From contig NC_086360.1 in the NCBI RefSeq assembly GCF_036324505.1, forward strand, positions 5,774,546-5,838,545: a DNA stretch of 64,000 nucleotides, written 5' to 3'. This document shows positions 43,831-57,600 of this stretch, piece after piece; position 1 is the first letter of the stretch; each line of letters begins with the position of its first letter. The position numbers and the translations under genes are program-made. The DNA comes from Eleginops maclovinus. Lineage: Eukaryota; Chordata; Actinopteri; Perciformes; Eleginopidae. The notes beneath the pieces are model-generated. The model saw nothing but the letters and a program-made list of their open reading frames with translations. It was not told the origin of the DNA and did not search any database.

Positions 43831-46827
43831 TATTGTAATTTACACCTTTCCTTACATCCCCCTGTCAAATTAAGTTAATGTTACTGATTACCATTTTTTT
43901 TCAGCTGTCTGGATTTCAAATGTATTTATAAAAAATGAAGGACTAAGTGTTCCTTGAGTTATCTGGACAATTATTTTACTTCTTAAGCCAAATAAATATT
44001 TAAAAAGCCACTTGGATCAGCAGGAAACAAAGTCACAAAGTTGCAAACAAGAGTTTTCCTGAGAAACTCGTACTTCTCACAGGAAAAGCTTCAAAGCTAC
44101 AAACATATGATGATTTAACGAATATGATGTGGTTTCAACTCCAAAACTGTAAACAAATGATTTCAAATTAGCACATTCAACATCTAATTACAGTACAGTA
44201 TAATAACTAGCAATAAACAGAAAATGTTTAACCAACATTTTTCAATGGCTGCCCTTTAATTGTGCTTTAAATTACATCGTTCTGCATTAATCAGCATTTA
44301 ATGTGTTCACCATTTTTCTGCACCAGTGTCCCTTACAAAGATTCCTTATTTATTGGACTTGGCAGTGACTTGGGTCCTGATTTAAAGGCATATTTCTTTT
44401 TCTAATTGAGAGCTGCTGTCATGTTTTGGAACGTGGCCACCTCTTGTAAAAAGTACTGAGAAGGAAATGTATTGGGACCATCTGTGGAGAACATGAGATA
44501 GCTTCACGTGGAGACAATGGCCAGAGCAGGTTACTTTTAGAGTTACAAGAGCCTGTTTTAAGTCTGCTTAAGAGAATATAAAGAGTTTGAGTCAAACAAG
44601 AGTCCTGCATGAGATCAAAAACAGTCTTCAACAATAATGGAAACTATTGTATATGGAGCATGGCCAAAACACATTAGAGAGTAACTTTCAGACTTTCTTC
44701 AGATGCAACTTCAAGCGGATGATCTCATTGGTTGAGTTATATCTGAATGATTGATCAGCACTTTGTTCTTGTATAACATAAAAAGCAATAGAAGAGAGCA
44801 TCAAACACTGTTTTCAAAAAAACATTTTTACAGGGGTATTTGAATAAAAGTTTAAGGATCAAAGTTTTAGATTCTAAAATGTGCCATTCGCTGACTTGCA
44901 TCACAACAAAAAATACAGATAGCAACAGCTCATTTCTTTTTAGCTAACTGTAGCCAAGCTGTGTTGAATGGAGTCCCATTGTGGTTAGCCTAGCTTAGCA
45001 TAAAGCAAGGCAAAACAGTTCTACCTATAGTTCTTTACTGCTCGCTACTCTCACGAGTTTGACCGCAGCTTTCAGTTGTGTTTAAACGCGTCACTCAAAC
45101 AAATTAGCTGGCGAGGAGAAGGGGATAATCTCCATGTAGATACTATGGTAGATACAAACAACAACAAAATTAACTAATTTTACCGTGATTTAAATTAAAC
45201 TCAGCGCAAGTTCTTTCAGGAAGACTGTCTTGTTCTCTCTCATTCATAAAATCCTCTCTCACTCTCTCCTTCAATAAGCAAGGGTGCATCTCACCCCAAG
45301 CTAAACCAATAAGACCCATCTCATCTCCCTCAAGCCAATCAGCGCATTCGGCAAATGTTTAAATCTGCTCTCTTCTCCCTGTCAGAGTCATTCAGGAGAA
45401 TCGTTGCAGCCCTCCTCCACCACTTCACCTCCAGTTCATCAGATCCAGGGCCCAGGCCAAGCCCAGTAGACCCCCTCATCATTCAGACCTTCAATATTTC
45501 CTTCAGCTCTTCACCACCACCAGTGCTTAGACCCAGGGGGGTTTCACCTTCCTAATAGGCTTCTCCTCCCGCTAATTCCATGATCAGCACGATGGGGTCT
45601 TATCGCTAAGCAATCGATATATTTTGCCCTTTGTGTATACAGCAATAGGTATGTTTTCACACTGAACAGCTTGAAGTCTCTCCTGATTGAATTGTACGTT
45701 TCAAAATGATGCCGAATAAACTACATACTGATACCGGTTGGGAAAACCCATGAATTAATGCTAGTTCACTAGTGTGCTTACTTTTAAAATGTGTGTTCTC
45801 TGAATAGAGATCGGATCGACCAGGTTAGGCTAAGCTGCCGTTGTAATGATGCTCGAGTTGAAATAATGTAACTCGCCCAAATTACGTGAGTCGTGTCGCT
45901 GGCGCTTGTTTGCGTTTATCCACGTCTTTGCATTGACTTGACATGCAATCGCGACGCAAATACAAAATCGAATCACGTGTGAACATTCCTTGAAACAAAG
46001 ATAAGTCCCATGAAATTATCATCATGGAAAAAACACAGATTGTATAAAAAAGGAGCACATTTCCCAAAGGTGTTGAACAATTCCTGCTGTACATCTTGGG
46101 AAATGTGTTGTTATTTCACTGTCAAAGTTCTCTGCAAGCTGTTATTGGTTTTTGGAACAATGATGTGTACAACTATAAAACGGTTGAAAACAGGAACATA
46201 AATCCATGATTGTTAGTTGTATTACATGTTATTGTTATACTACGTTATGTCACCCAACTCGCTTACAACTTAAATAAGAGGGTAATGACGTTGGACCGGT
46301 TAAGGGTAAGCTTTACATGTTACTTAAATTAGAATCTCTACGTAACACATCTGCATCCAGTAACATTAATTATAGTCTCCTTTCCGGAAATTACAAGTAC
46401 CACTTTCTTCTAAAGCTTTTCCCTTTTCTCTTTCATTACATTGAGAAGATAACGGGCCTGATGTGGTGCAAAGCATTCCTTGTCAGGCATTCAGATTTTA
46501 TTAGAGCCCTTTTTTTCCATGTCCAAATCGCTTTAAAAAACCTGACAGCCATTAGACAGGGTATTTAAATTCATTCTGCTATTAGTGGTTGTAATTATAG
46601 AAATGATCTCAAATTGACTCTTTTCTGCACAATGGGAAGGAGGTGGATCAGAAACCCATAGCGGGCCGACTTAATTTCATTTTACAGCTGCGAAAATAAA
46701 TTGACTCCTATGTCTTTATCACACAAAGTTTAGTTCTTATTAAAAAAGCACTTCATACATATTGTGTGCCCTTTGATATCAGTTCACATCCTTAGTATTG
46801 CTTTATCAATAGTTTGACATTTTGAAA

Positions 46828-47252
46828 AAAGGTTTTTATGCATGTAAATGGTCTACAAAGGCTAAAATCCCAAAGTTCTCTCCAGAGGGATTTTTTCTCC
46901 CTACACTCCCCCCCCCCCCTGCCTGAAACACATCTACTGGACTCCTTTGTTTACTTATGCGACGTATTGACATCCCTTGGTAACACTTTGCGTCTTCTGA
47001 TGGCTAAAGATCTTACATATTTTGCATGATAGGCTAGGGGGCAGGACATCTCTAAGCGTTTGACCAATCACAACAGAGCCGGCCAGCTAATCAATCAGAG
47101 CAGACTTGGCTCTGGTTTAAGTCAGAGGGTGAAAAAAGGTGCTGCAGCACTATGTGGAAAATAAAGAGCTTTTTGAACATTAAAGCATGAAACATGTCTC
47201 AGTAGAGACACATAATACACACCGGAAAATGAGCATAGGGCCTCTTTAACTT
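46828..47252 (+). repeat. Dispersed repeat R1, copy 6 (longest)
   Basis: Contains all blocks in order: gcatgtaaatggtctacaa, a run of nine or more C, ttgacatcccttggtaac, tgataggctagggggcagga, accaatcacaacagagccgg, gtcagagggtgaaaaaag, agctttttgaacattaaagc and a final agggcctcttta. Confidence 0.75.
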
Positions 47253-47814
47253 TAAGCTCTTTGTCCTGTTAAATATTGACCCATGTAACAAAACATGGTT
47301 TCCTGCATGAACCACATAACCACAGTCGCGGATAAATTATTGTTGCTTTCACACTTTGTTGCGTCCTGTGTGTTTTTGCCATCAGAGGCGTTTGTAGGTG
47401 TGTGAATGATCTTTAGACAGAGCCAAACTGTTTCCATCTGCTTTCGCTCTTTATGCTAAACTAAGCTAATCCTTTGACCCCAGCCATGGACTTAACGGGG
47501 AACCCCACCAATTTCCCACGTCAAAGTCATTTCCCTGGTGTTAAGAAGATTTTAAGTTTAAAAAAAAATGGAATGAAAAAATCTTCGTTTATTTGACAGA
47601 TTTGTTTACTATTGCTTTATAAGTTCAGATTTCGACACACAATGATGAAGAAAAAACGTTAAAAATATGATTATTTGAAGTAACTTTAACTTAAATGAGT
47701 GGGTTAACAGAAAATTAAATAGCAGCCATTTTTTTATCAAATAGTTTTATATTCAACAATATGTTCAAGTTCCAGCTTATTGGATGTGAAGATTTGCTGC
47801 TTTTGCTTTACTAA

Positions 47815-47928
47815 ATTGTGAGTACAATGAGTACTTTTACTTACAATTGAGTACTTCTACAATGTGGTATTAGTACTTTTACTCAGGTAAAGAATCTGAA
47901 TATTTTTTTCCACCACTGCTCCGGGAGA
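47815..47928 (-). repeat. Fish repeat, opposite end of the cagtggtggaaaaagta family
   Basis: Contains gagtacttttactta and acttttactcaggtaaag and ends ttttttccaccactg, the complement of the terminus seen at 15539. Confidence 0.5.
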
Positions 47929-48383
47929 TGGTATTGGGTGTCTTTCCAATAAGGCCTGCGTTGTTTAACATTGATTATATATTTTTCCCCTCATACAGAG
48001 GTTTTGCAGTTTTTGAGTGGTTTGCTGGTTAGTTTTACTCTAGGTGATTGTTTTCGTGTATACTCTTATACTAAATACTATTCCTATAATATCCCCATAC
48101 TGCAGTGTGCCTGCCCATACACGCTTTGGTTATGTTTACAATGATAAATATCGTGTGTATTTGATTAATATTAAATAACTAAATATGGGGTTTCTTCATA
48201 CAATCAATAACCACAAGTGGGTGAAACACGCAAAGCCCTCATCTGTTTTGAGTTGCCGGCACGCGGCAGAGAAAGGGTTAAGAGTCACATGGTAGCGGGT
48301 GGTATTATCAGCCCTGGGCTGTAAAAAAAAAAAAAGTGTATGTGGAGAAAAAAAATCTTTAGGAGAACAAAGAAATCAGAGTC

Positions 48384-48391
48384 TATTTAAA
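48384..48391 (+). promoter_or_regulatory. Possible TATA box of mmp11
   Basis: TATTTAAA about 113 bp before the mmp11 ATG, followed by GC-rich sequence. The spacing would allow a 5' UTR of roughly 85 bp. Inferred from sequence and position only. Confidence 0.4.
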
Positions 48392-48503
48392 GAGAAGTAG
48401 CCCCGGATTCTGCAGCCGTGTGACTCCCGGCTTTGCGCACCGCTCCTAGCTGCGCCAAATCCAGCCTGCCTGTGCACCAGCACGGCTCCTGACGGCGGTG
48501 AGG

Positions 48504-48605
48504 ATGCGGACTTCTCTGGCGGTGTGTTGCTGCGTCTTTGCGCTGCAATGCCTGCAGAGCACACTTTGTCTTCCAGTGCGGGGATCCAGCAGGTACAAAG
48601 CACCG
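48504..48605 (+). CDS. mmp11: mmp11 exon 1 (signal peptide)
   Basis: 34 codons, hydrophobic and cysteine-rich at the start, ending RYKAP, then donor ccg|gtgagt. A second possible donor (cag|gtacaa, about 48591) would shorten it and shift the phase; the first keeps phase 0 with exon 2. Confidence 0.8.
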
Positions 48606-51600
48606 GTGAGTTTGATGACGCTCGTTTTTATTTTTTTTGTTTTTTTTAACTTCTTGCAAAGCCGAAAAAATAAAGTAAAAGTAGTGTCCTTTGTTTATGT
48701 TCGGGTGCATGATGATTGCATTGGTTTTGTTTAACGTCTTGCAAGCATGGGATTTGATTTATTCTTGTGCATGTTTAAAGGAATCTGCAGTGTTGGGTTT
48801 CTCCATTCTTTCTCCCGCTACAAGGGTCTCCCCCACCCCCTAAACACACACAACGTGCACATACACAAGTTTCAACTGTTTTCCTTTGCAAACTTTGGAG
48901 TGGAATTAATATTGTTTTCCTGCAGAAAAATGTACATTATTGTAGTAAGAATTACTTTTAGTTCTAAGAAGGTATTTTCTAAAGCAAAATGTGCTCCTAA
49001 CCATGCTCACAGGCGCGCTGGATACACGCTATTTCCCCTGAATCATCAGGACCGTCGGTGCTTATGTTGTAATTACGAAAATGTCTAGTTTTACGCACGC
49101 ATTGGAGCTGACCTGTCACTGTAATTAGCCCGGAAGCTGCACTTACTTGATAAAAAAGACTATCATTACTCTTTAATTTTTGTCTGCTCAGCATTAAGCA
49201 TTCAGGACTTTGCAGCCACAACCTGACGTGCTCCCCTTTCCATGCAGCATGACAGCAGAGTGTTTTGGTTTTGCTTCAGTGCACCCAGCTCAGATTTCTG
49301 GCTTGGGGAGAGAGAAAGAGAGTTTGCTGAGTTCCCTCCTCTGCAGGGCAGGAAGCTGTAATAACAGGTCTTAGAGGCATTTTGTCAACAACACCATAAA
49401 AGACAGCATATGGACCCGTCACGACGATATCAGTGGCACGCGTTACACAAATAGTGACATCCATGTGTTTCAGTGGCTTTGTTGACTTCTCCGACATATT
49501 TACTTGCCCCAACATCGAGTTAGTTTGTTGTGCGCAACAGAGGCAAAGTGTTCTCCTTGAGCTCCTACTGTAGCAGGAACGTACAAAGGGGAGGTTTTTG
49601 AGACATTCTCAAAGTTTGTCTTTGGACCGATTGTCACTGCCAAAGCGTCACTACAGTGCAAGGTGCAGTCACTAAACTTTAAAGATGTGTAGTAGAGATC
49701 AAAAAGAAATCTGTAAGGGAAAATGGATGAGGTCCAAACACTTAATGCCCCCACTTTACGCCCCTGGTCTGATTTGTCAACACAACACTTTACAGAAGTG
49801 TAGTTCAGTCAATTCAAGATGTTTGAAGTTGTTTGTGTTCCGAGAAAAAAACCCCAGAAGTAAGAGTGGATATGTGATCCTATTGCTAAATGTTCGCTAG
49901 TATTCCAAGTATGTTTCATTCATGTTATGGCCTTCAGCACACCTGACCACACGTTGCTCTTTATGTAATATGTTTCTTTAAAATATGTCCTATGTTGTAC
50001 ATCTGGATACCTTACTCTCTTCTCCTGTATCGTATGATTACTTACTGAAGCAAACATGTAACCCATATTTACAGAGTAGGCTGGTTTAGAATGCATGCTT
50101 TTTCCACAGGAATGTCTTGTTTACAGGTACACAGAAAAATAAGTGATTTATCAAAACAGAAGGACGGCTCAGATAAGCAGTTATAGAGAAGAATGTAGTG
50201 GTTACTTGGAATACTTATTGAGAAGGGTGCAAGTGTTGATTTTTTAGGGAGGTTTGCAAGTTGTTTTGAGAGACTGATGTAAATACATACTGAAGCATCA
50301 ACAAATCTCACAGGGAAAGCTGTTTAGAGCACAGTTGCAAAGGGGACTGTGATTTGCTTACACATGCTTTCCAGTCAGACGAATCACACAAAAGTCAATT
50401 ATATAAGATATATAATAAGATATGCAGCAGCGAGTGTTGCACTTCCCTAACGTTGAACAAACAAATTCTGGACTGAAATCTATTCAACTCTGCACACACC
50501 AGAATGTGGAACGGTCAAATTCTGCTGCTTGACCCCGCAAATAGGTGTAGAAGCTTGGTTAGCTAGGGCTTAACTGCTCTAGCTAGTGAGCTAACTGCTC
50601 TGATGAGCTAACTGCTGTAGCCATGGAGCTAACTGCTAACGAGTAAGCTAGGTTTGAAAACTGCTAACAAGAGGATAAGAGTCATGCCATGAACAAGGTG
50701 ATTGAAAGAGGCTAATGACTCCTACCTTTCTGTGAAGCACTTTATACTCAGGTGAAAGAAAGGTTATATTGAAGTGGGTGGTACAACATAGCTAATAGGG
50801 CATTGCCATGTAAGAAAAGGCAATTGTTAATTTGAATTATGTTGAGTGTAAGGTTGGGTATCCTACACACAACAAAATGTTGACACTATTACCCGTACCA
50901 GGAATTTGAAACTTTTTCAGGTACCGTACTATCTCTGTATTAAGAGATATCATCTGTCCTGGCATCCTCCAGCCTGTCACTCTGTCGCCAGGGCATAATG
51001 TGTGTTAGTTAGTGCTGACTCCATTTTGGTTGGTCCCGACTTCAGTGCCAAAGCCTTGCATGTCCACACTGAAAAAACTGAAATGTCATTTATTATTATT
51101 TAGCTAAATGTATCATGTCAACACATTTCACAAAGCTGTATTAGGTTAGTTGAAAGCGATAATATTAAGTTGAACCTAATATTTTTGTATTAAATCTCAA
51201 TATTATGATTTCAACTAACTTAATACAGTTATGTGAAATCTGCTGACATAATTCATTTAATTAAAGTCAATGCTTCAGTTTTTCCAGTGCAGCACACTTT
51301 AACCTACCCTCTATAGGGGGGCTTACACGTGCAGAGCGACCTCCATTGACCCTGGTAATTATGACTGATGCAAATAAGAAAGTCAGGTGAGGTACCACAA
51401 AGAGTGATAAGCACAAACAAACACTGGACTTTCCCCCAGGAGACTGTTGTTCATGTCCAGTGTTAAACCAAAAGTCAATAGGAACTCAGTTTAACTTTTT
51501 CTTGTAGATAACCTATTTAACCTAAGTAAGTTAAGAAACGTAAAGATACTTGCTTTAACCCACACCTTGAGCTTTTCCTAAATATATCCAAGCGGCTAAA

Positions 51601-54600
51601 ATTATATAAATAGTCAGAAAATTAACCTAAAGTAAAACTGCCGCTGAGGCACCAGTTAGCGAATCTTACGCAGGGCATTCCAAGTCCAGACAAGAATCTC
51701 CGTTTGTGCATTTATTTCCATGATTCACGTGAAAGGGGCGGGGTCAGCAACATTTGACCGATCACAAACCCGAAGAAGCACACTTACAGCAGAGCATCAT
51801 ACTTCATGAATGAAAAGTAAACTATCATGTTAGACAAATAAGTTAAACTTTAAACATACATGAAATAAACACTGGATCCAGGATCAAACAAATAAACTTC
51901 CAACTATTTTTAATGCGTAAAGGTTTATAATATCACTGCCCCCCCAAAACCTATGATGACAAAACAGACAAAACAAAAGACAAAGCGTGTGCTTCTTTTG
52001 CTCCATGAAATAGCTTAGTTAATTTGGATAATAGTTCAAATAGAGAAAAAAGCAAAGGAATTGAGTTAGCATCAGAATTTTTAAATGTTAAACATTTGAG
52101 AAATAAGCATAGGGACGTGTAAAACTTCCATATAAGAACATTTAATGTGAAATATGTGTTCTGTACTGATACTGGCATAACTATCAGTTAGTGTGCTTCC
52201 TTTGTGTTGATCCATTGGTATCCACTCTATGCTTTTGCATACTTGAAATACTTTTCGAGAGTTTAATCCACGGTAATCAGAAGCCAGGCAATTGTGGTGT
52301 TATGACATGTCTTTGTCGACAGTGTGATTATCAGTCGAGCTGAAAACCCGCTTTCTACACGTGAAAGATGACTCTACTCGCAACACATTATCAGAACTGT
52401 GTTGCACCTGTGATGACAACTTTGTTATGTCTGCTGGTCATCTCACTGGAAAGTCTAATCTGTAGTTTTGTCCATTTGTTCCGCAGTTGTTGACAAAAGA
52501 GTGAGTGAATACACAGGCCCGGACAGGCCTCAGTGTCTGTGGCATTCAGGGCAGCGGGATTCACAAAGTGCCTGTTTCTCCCCGGATTGAAGAGGAGGAG
52601 CTAACAGTCAACTGTTTTTGTCAATAAACCCTGAGCCCCTTGGTTCTCTGTTCTGTTTGGCGATTTCTTCAAGCCAAGCGATTGGTCTGAAAACCGTGAG
52701 AGCAAAGGTGACATCAGAGCATTCCCATCGAGTAGATCTAGGTCACAGCTGCGCCAGGCTGTGAGTGGCGGATGAGACACAACAGGGGGGGATGCAGTTA
52801 AGAGGCACATGCACCCCTTCAGCATAAAGTTAATCAGATGCTTTTGTTAGCTTAAAGAAGGAGCCCCAAGCCTCATTCTGTATCCTTCACTAACAAGGTG
52901 AGAGGATGGGGTGTATTCACAGTTCAGGTGACTCTGCTGGCATGATGGCGTTGGTACTTGAATTTATTAAGTGCACATCACTAAGTTTCTAGAAGATCAT
53001 AAAGAGCCTGAGTTTGCACTGATTAATTCACAGAACATATCTTGATTCAAACAAAGATGGAAACTCTAGTGGTTTCCAAAGATATGCTTACAATAAAATT
53101 GTTCAATTTGAAAGCACCATTTTGTTGCACTTCAAGAGAAAAATTAAGCGGCGTGGTAATATCTTGGTCAATATATATTTCCAAAAAGCTCAATGTAAAA
53201 AAATGTCTTTAACTCCACATGGTGAGTTAAAGCATATCCAGCTAGCTAGCACCATGCGACAGAATGATAAATGTTAAAATAGTTCCAGTCTACGGACAGT
53301 TAAGCTAGCGAGCCTAATAAACATGTAGAGATAAGCTCCGAAGGCGAGAAGAGGTGTTTGAATGATGCTGCCTTGTAGCACAAGCGAGTTCAAGGGTAGG
53401 TGGATTCCCTGACTACGACGTCACGATTACCAGCCAATCAGCATTGGCATAATGAGATTGATGCTTCTGAGGGATACGTGGGGAGGAGCATCCTACAGTG
53501 AGACACCTCACTCTACATGCTACTCTGAGGACCGGGGTTACCTTAAGTTCTTTGGGTATTTGTGCATAACTTAAGGTATTAGATCAATCAAAATGTTGAA
53601 TGTATGTTGAAAATTCAGAGGATCACTAAAGTCAGTAGGATTAATGTACACAATTTCAGGACAATCGATCAAGTAGTGCCAGACTGAGAGAATTTCTGCC
53701 CAAAAGATATTTGATTATAAAATATCATCGATAGACTTCAACTTTTATCAGGTGTTGCTTTAAATGTGTCTTGAAGTTGTGGCTTAGATAAAACTGTGTT
53801 TTTTTTAAATAACCCAAAACTTGCTTGAAAGTGTTTTAACTTCAGTCAAAAACCTTTACTTAACAGTGTGTGTCATTAATAATCACAAACAACAGTTAAA
53901 TCATCAGTTATTTATCCTGCAGACAGATAACCAGAAGATCTGCTAGTCTGAGGTTTAAGCAGATAAGGCGCCAGAAAAGATGAAGGTTTAAGCTGAAGCC
54001 TAGATGGCTTATATCATCTTCCACTGCCTGGTGTTCCAGATTTTGAAATGATATATTGGATTAGGAGAGTAAGAAGGAAGATTACAAGGAATTTGTTGAT
54101 GTTGAAACTCATACATCCCCTTCCTATCTGGTATTATAAATCCTGTCATTGTAAGCAATCCTGTGTCCGTGTTTTTTCAATGAGAGCACACCATTCAAAT
54201 TGAAAACTTATCTGTCTCTCACTTATGACTTAGTTCCTATCATACGGATTCACTGGGTTTAGACGGACATCAGTTTGATTAAGAAGCTTCCTATCTACCA
54301 CTTGTGTTTTTCTGCAACAACACAGAGTCTTGTAAGAAACAATGGCAGAGTCCCCTGTAGCTTCTTTGAAACAATCAATAAGCCAAAAATCTATCAAATG
54401 TAAATGCACCAATAGATATTTTTTCCCAATCTCATCATTCAGTTCATGTTCTGGAGAAATGTTCAATTACCTTTTTTTCAATTTCCTTTTTGGTCCCACT
54501 TTCCCCCAACCTTTCTTCTTTTTCTTTTTTTACTCGTACTGCAGTTAAAGATTGCATACTGCAGCAAAATTCAAAACACATGTTGTGTGAATGCAATGAA

Positions 54601-57600
54601 TTCTGCCATATGTTGCAAATGCTGGTGTACAATTTGTTCTCTGTAATTGTTGTACATACTTTTGAAGGCACAGTGTTTTGGGAAGCAGATGTGATATTAG
54701 ATGGTGGAGCAAAGTACGACTAATCTCTGCTTAACACATTTTAAGCGACCTGAATGTCAAACAAATGACTTGATTATGAAGGAAAAAAAACACACAGACA
54801 ATTCCCAAACTGGACTGTGACCTCTCATCACAAGGAAGCCCCAGCCTAAAGCATCAACAGTAATTGCAAGTATAATTACTGAAGAGGTAAATCAAGCGTG
54901 CAGAATGCTCATTTTCTCGTAGACTTCTGTAGAATCTGACTTCTTTTTGCAACTAGTGGAAGTGACATACAATGGTGGCAAAGTCCAACAAATCTCTGAA
55001 TAAGACTTAATTAGGGGACCAAAAAGTAACAAAGTACTTGATCGTGAACACTGTGAAAAGGTTATAGACAAAAACCACGGACAGTACCAACACCGGAAAA
55101 CACTATGGCAACAACATGCCAGTCACTGGGTAGCCCCGTGTATACATACTTTATTAACAGCCAGTGCAACTATAAACTTGTCATGAAAATGTTTACTGAG
55201 CTGATAAATCAAGTAAGAAGCATGGTCATTTTCTCATAGCATTCTACATAATCTGACTTTTTTATGCAACATGTGGAGTTGGTTCCTGCCAGATATTAGG
55301 AAGAAGGCAGATTTCAGGCACTTCCGTATTGCCTCTACTATTCAGGCTCGGCGGATACCAACATTTTGGTTCTCCATATCTCAAAAGGAAATATGTTGAA
55401 ACCCATCTGACTATTTTCGGAGAAGTTTGGGGCAAAAGGCCCAATTTGTCCCATCAATATCTTCTTACTCTAGGGGTTTAAAATAGCTTAAAGCTTCATA
55501 ATAAGGGTTTGTTTTTTAACAGGTGATCCCATGTCTGTGACTCAGTCGCTGAGAAAGAAGTGTGGTGTCCATGCCAGCTCGTCTTTGTGTGATTTAAGAT
55601 CAGACAATGAAAATCCTGCAAGGAGACTTTGTGACTACTCTACAGAATTACCCTCAGGACAATTAGTGTGTCACTTTTTGCTGAGAGTGAAAAATGCCAG
55701 TGATGAGACATGAATTTCAGAGAGCCTGAAGGCCTCATGAAGGCGTTTTCATTCTGGTAACATATAAAGATGTTTGTGATGAGGGTGGCGGAGGAGGTGG
55801 AAGCTAGAGGGGGCCGTCCATTACAAGTTTAGACATATCTGGCTTCTGGTTACAGTGATGACAAAATGTGTGAGCCACGGTGCAGGGGATCTGACAGTGG
55901 TATTCGGCGGGAATCATGTCTGTACAAGTTGCATACGAGCAGCGTCTCCAGTCTTAAGGCAAACCCACCACCACCACCTCAACCGGGTCACTGTGCTCAA
56001 GTTTGACACAACCGAGACGCAACCTGTAAGGAGTCAGAAAGAAGTCAGGACATTTTTTACTGCTGGTTCCTCAAAGAAACCTTTGACCGAGTCAGACTAG
56101 AAGAAGGCTTTAACCATGCTGTGTCTTTTCTTGGAGAGAAAGACCCTTAATTTGTCATAGAAGCAAAGGTAGAAAGCACTTTAAGTGGATGTACATTAAT
56201 GTTGCAATATTGGCCCGACAATAAGACTTCAGCCCGTGTAGCAGCTGCCATCTGCAGTGCTCTTACCCAATTTTGGACCAATTAAAGCAATTGTTATCCT
56301 CATTTGTCACTTAGACACTCAAATATGGGAAAATACTGTTTGGTCGTGATGGAAAAATGCAGTTAACAGTTAACTATTGGGCACAGTACAGTAAGGAATT
56401 TCCCGCACGCTTTCTATCTCCCCTTCACTATGATTTAATTTTTTGGGGGCTTTTTGCCTTTAATTGGATAGGACAGTGGAGATTGACAGGAAAGTGGGAG
56501 AGAGAGTCGGGGTGGGATCCGGAAAGGACCACGGGTCGGGAATCGAACCTGGGTCGCCGGCGTACAGTGCAGGTGCCCCAGCCAGTTGCGCCACGGCCGG
56601 GGCCACCCCTTTCCTATTATTAAGAGTACATTTTGTGTTTATTACATTGTTTTTCCCTACTTTTTCTTCTCCGATCTCTAATCCAATTTTTTTTACTGTT
56701 TATAGAGTTATATATAGAGCTAATATTATTATTTTTAAATGTATACTTCTCTTACTTATTTATAGGGTAAACATAATGTTAGGGATTTTATAATGTTTTT
56801 ATATTTGATCATTAATATTTTTAACAATTGCAATAAAGAAAACAAACAAGTATTGCCGGTGTATCCAAATCCTTATAAATCAAATTGGTGTTTAGTAAGT
56901 GAACTAGTTAGCTAAACGGTTACATACATGTTTTTTGAATTTAACATACATTGTATATCCTCAAATTCGCAAGAGAACAAAAAAGGGATCAATCCACCGC
57001 TTATAGTAGTCCCGAAGGAGTGCATGCCCTCCTCTTTGTTTAAAAAGAAAAGCAGTGTCCAGTTGTTGTCAAATAACTTTTTTATATAAATTAAACTATA
57101 TTTTGGAGATCTCCTTTTAAAATGTAATGTCATCAACGGTATAGAAGCAATTGTGGAAAGTCTAAAAGACTAACAAAGTGGTTTTATGTTGGGATTCCGT
57201 TTTAAGTTAATGTCACATTCATTACAGCAAATTACAAAATTACTCTTATGAGATGAAACATGACAAAACTTTTCTTTTCTTAAAATCGTTTGTCAGCAAA
57301 TGAGCTCAGATACATGAAAGAAGGAACAATTGGGAATAAACAATGTAGTGTATGAACAAGCTGCAAAATAAGACAAGATGCAAACTATTCTGGCGCCAAT
57401 GCACTTCTTTGAGTTTGACCTTGAACTTTGACGTGAAAGCTGTTTAAAAAAAGGCCCATTTAGGGTTTAGCTCGCCTGTGGGGTCAGATAGGTCAAACAA
57501 CCCATTTGACACACAGGCAGGGGGGGGGGGGGGGGGCGGTTGAGTCCTTTAACCACACATTTTTCTCCTCTACCTCTTTGAAATGTCAGAGGCGACTATC

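Larger units (their letters stand above)
40389..48503. other. Intergenic region upstream of mmp11
   Basis: 8 kb without a recognisable gene. It holds an R2 copy (41990-42360), R1 copies (43625-43830 and 46828-47252) and a fragment with the ccaccactg terminus (47815-47928). Open frames here are short and look random or repeat-derived. The right end should hold the mmp11 promoter. Confidence 0.6.

Noticed and set aside
55531..56100. Two moderate open frames in the mmp11 intron
   Set aside because: No domain, no splice logic, no recognisable family.
56530..56625. Possible tRNA gene on the minus strand
   Set aside because: It has A and B boxes but no proper cloverleaf and continues into a SINE body.
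56357..56793. Open frames of 88 and 109 codons
   Set aside because: They run antisense through the tRNA-derived SINE.
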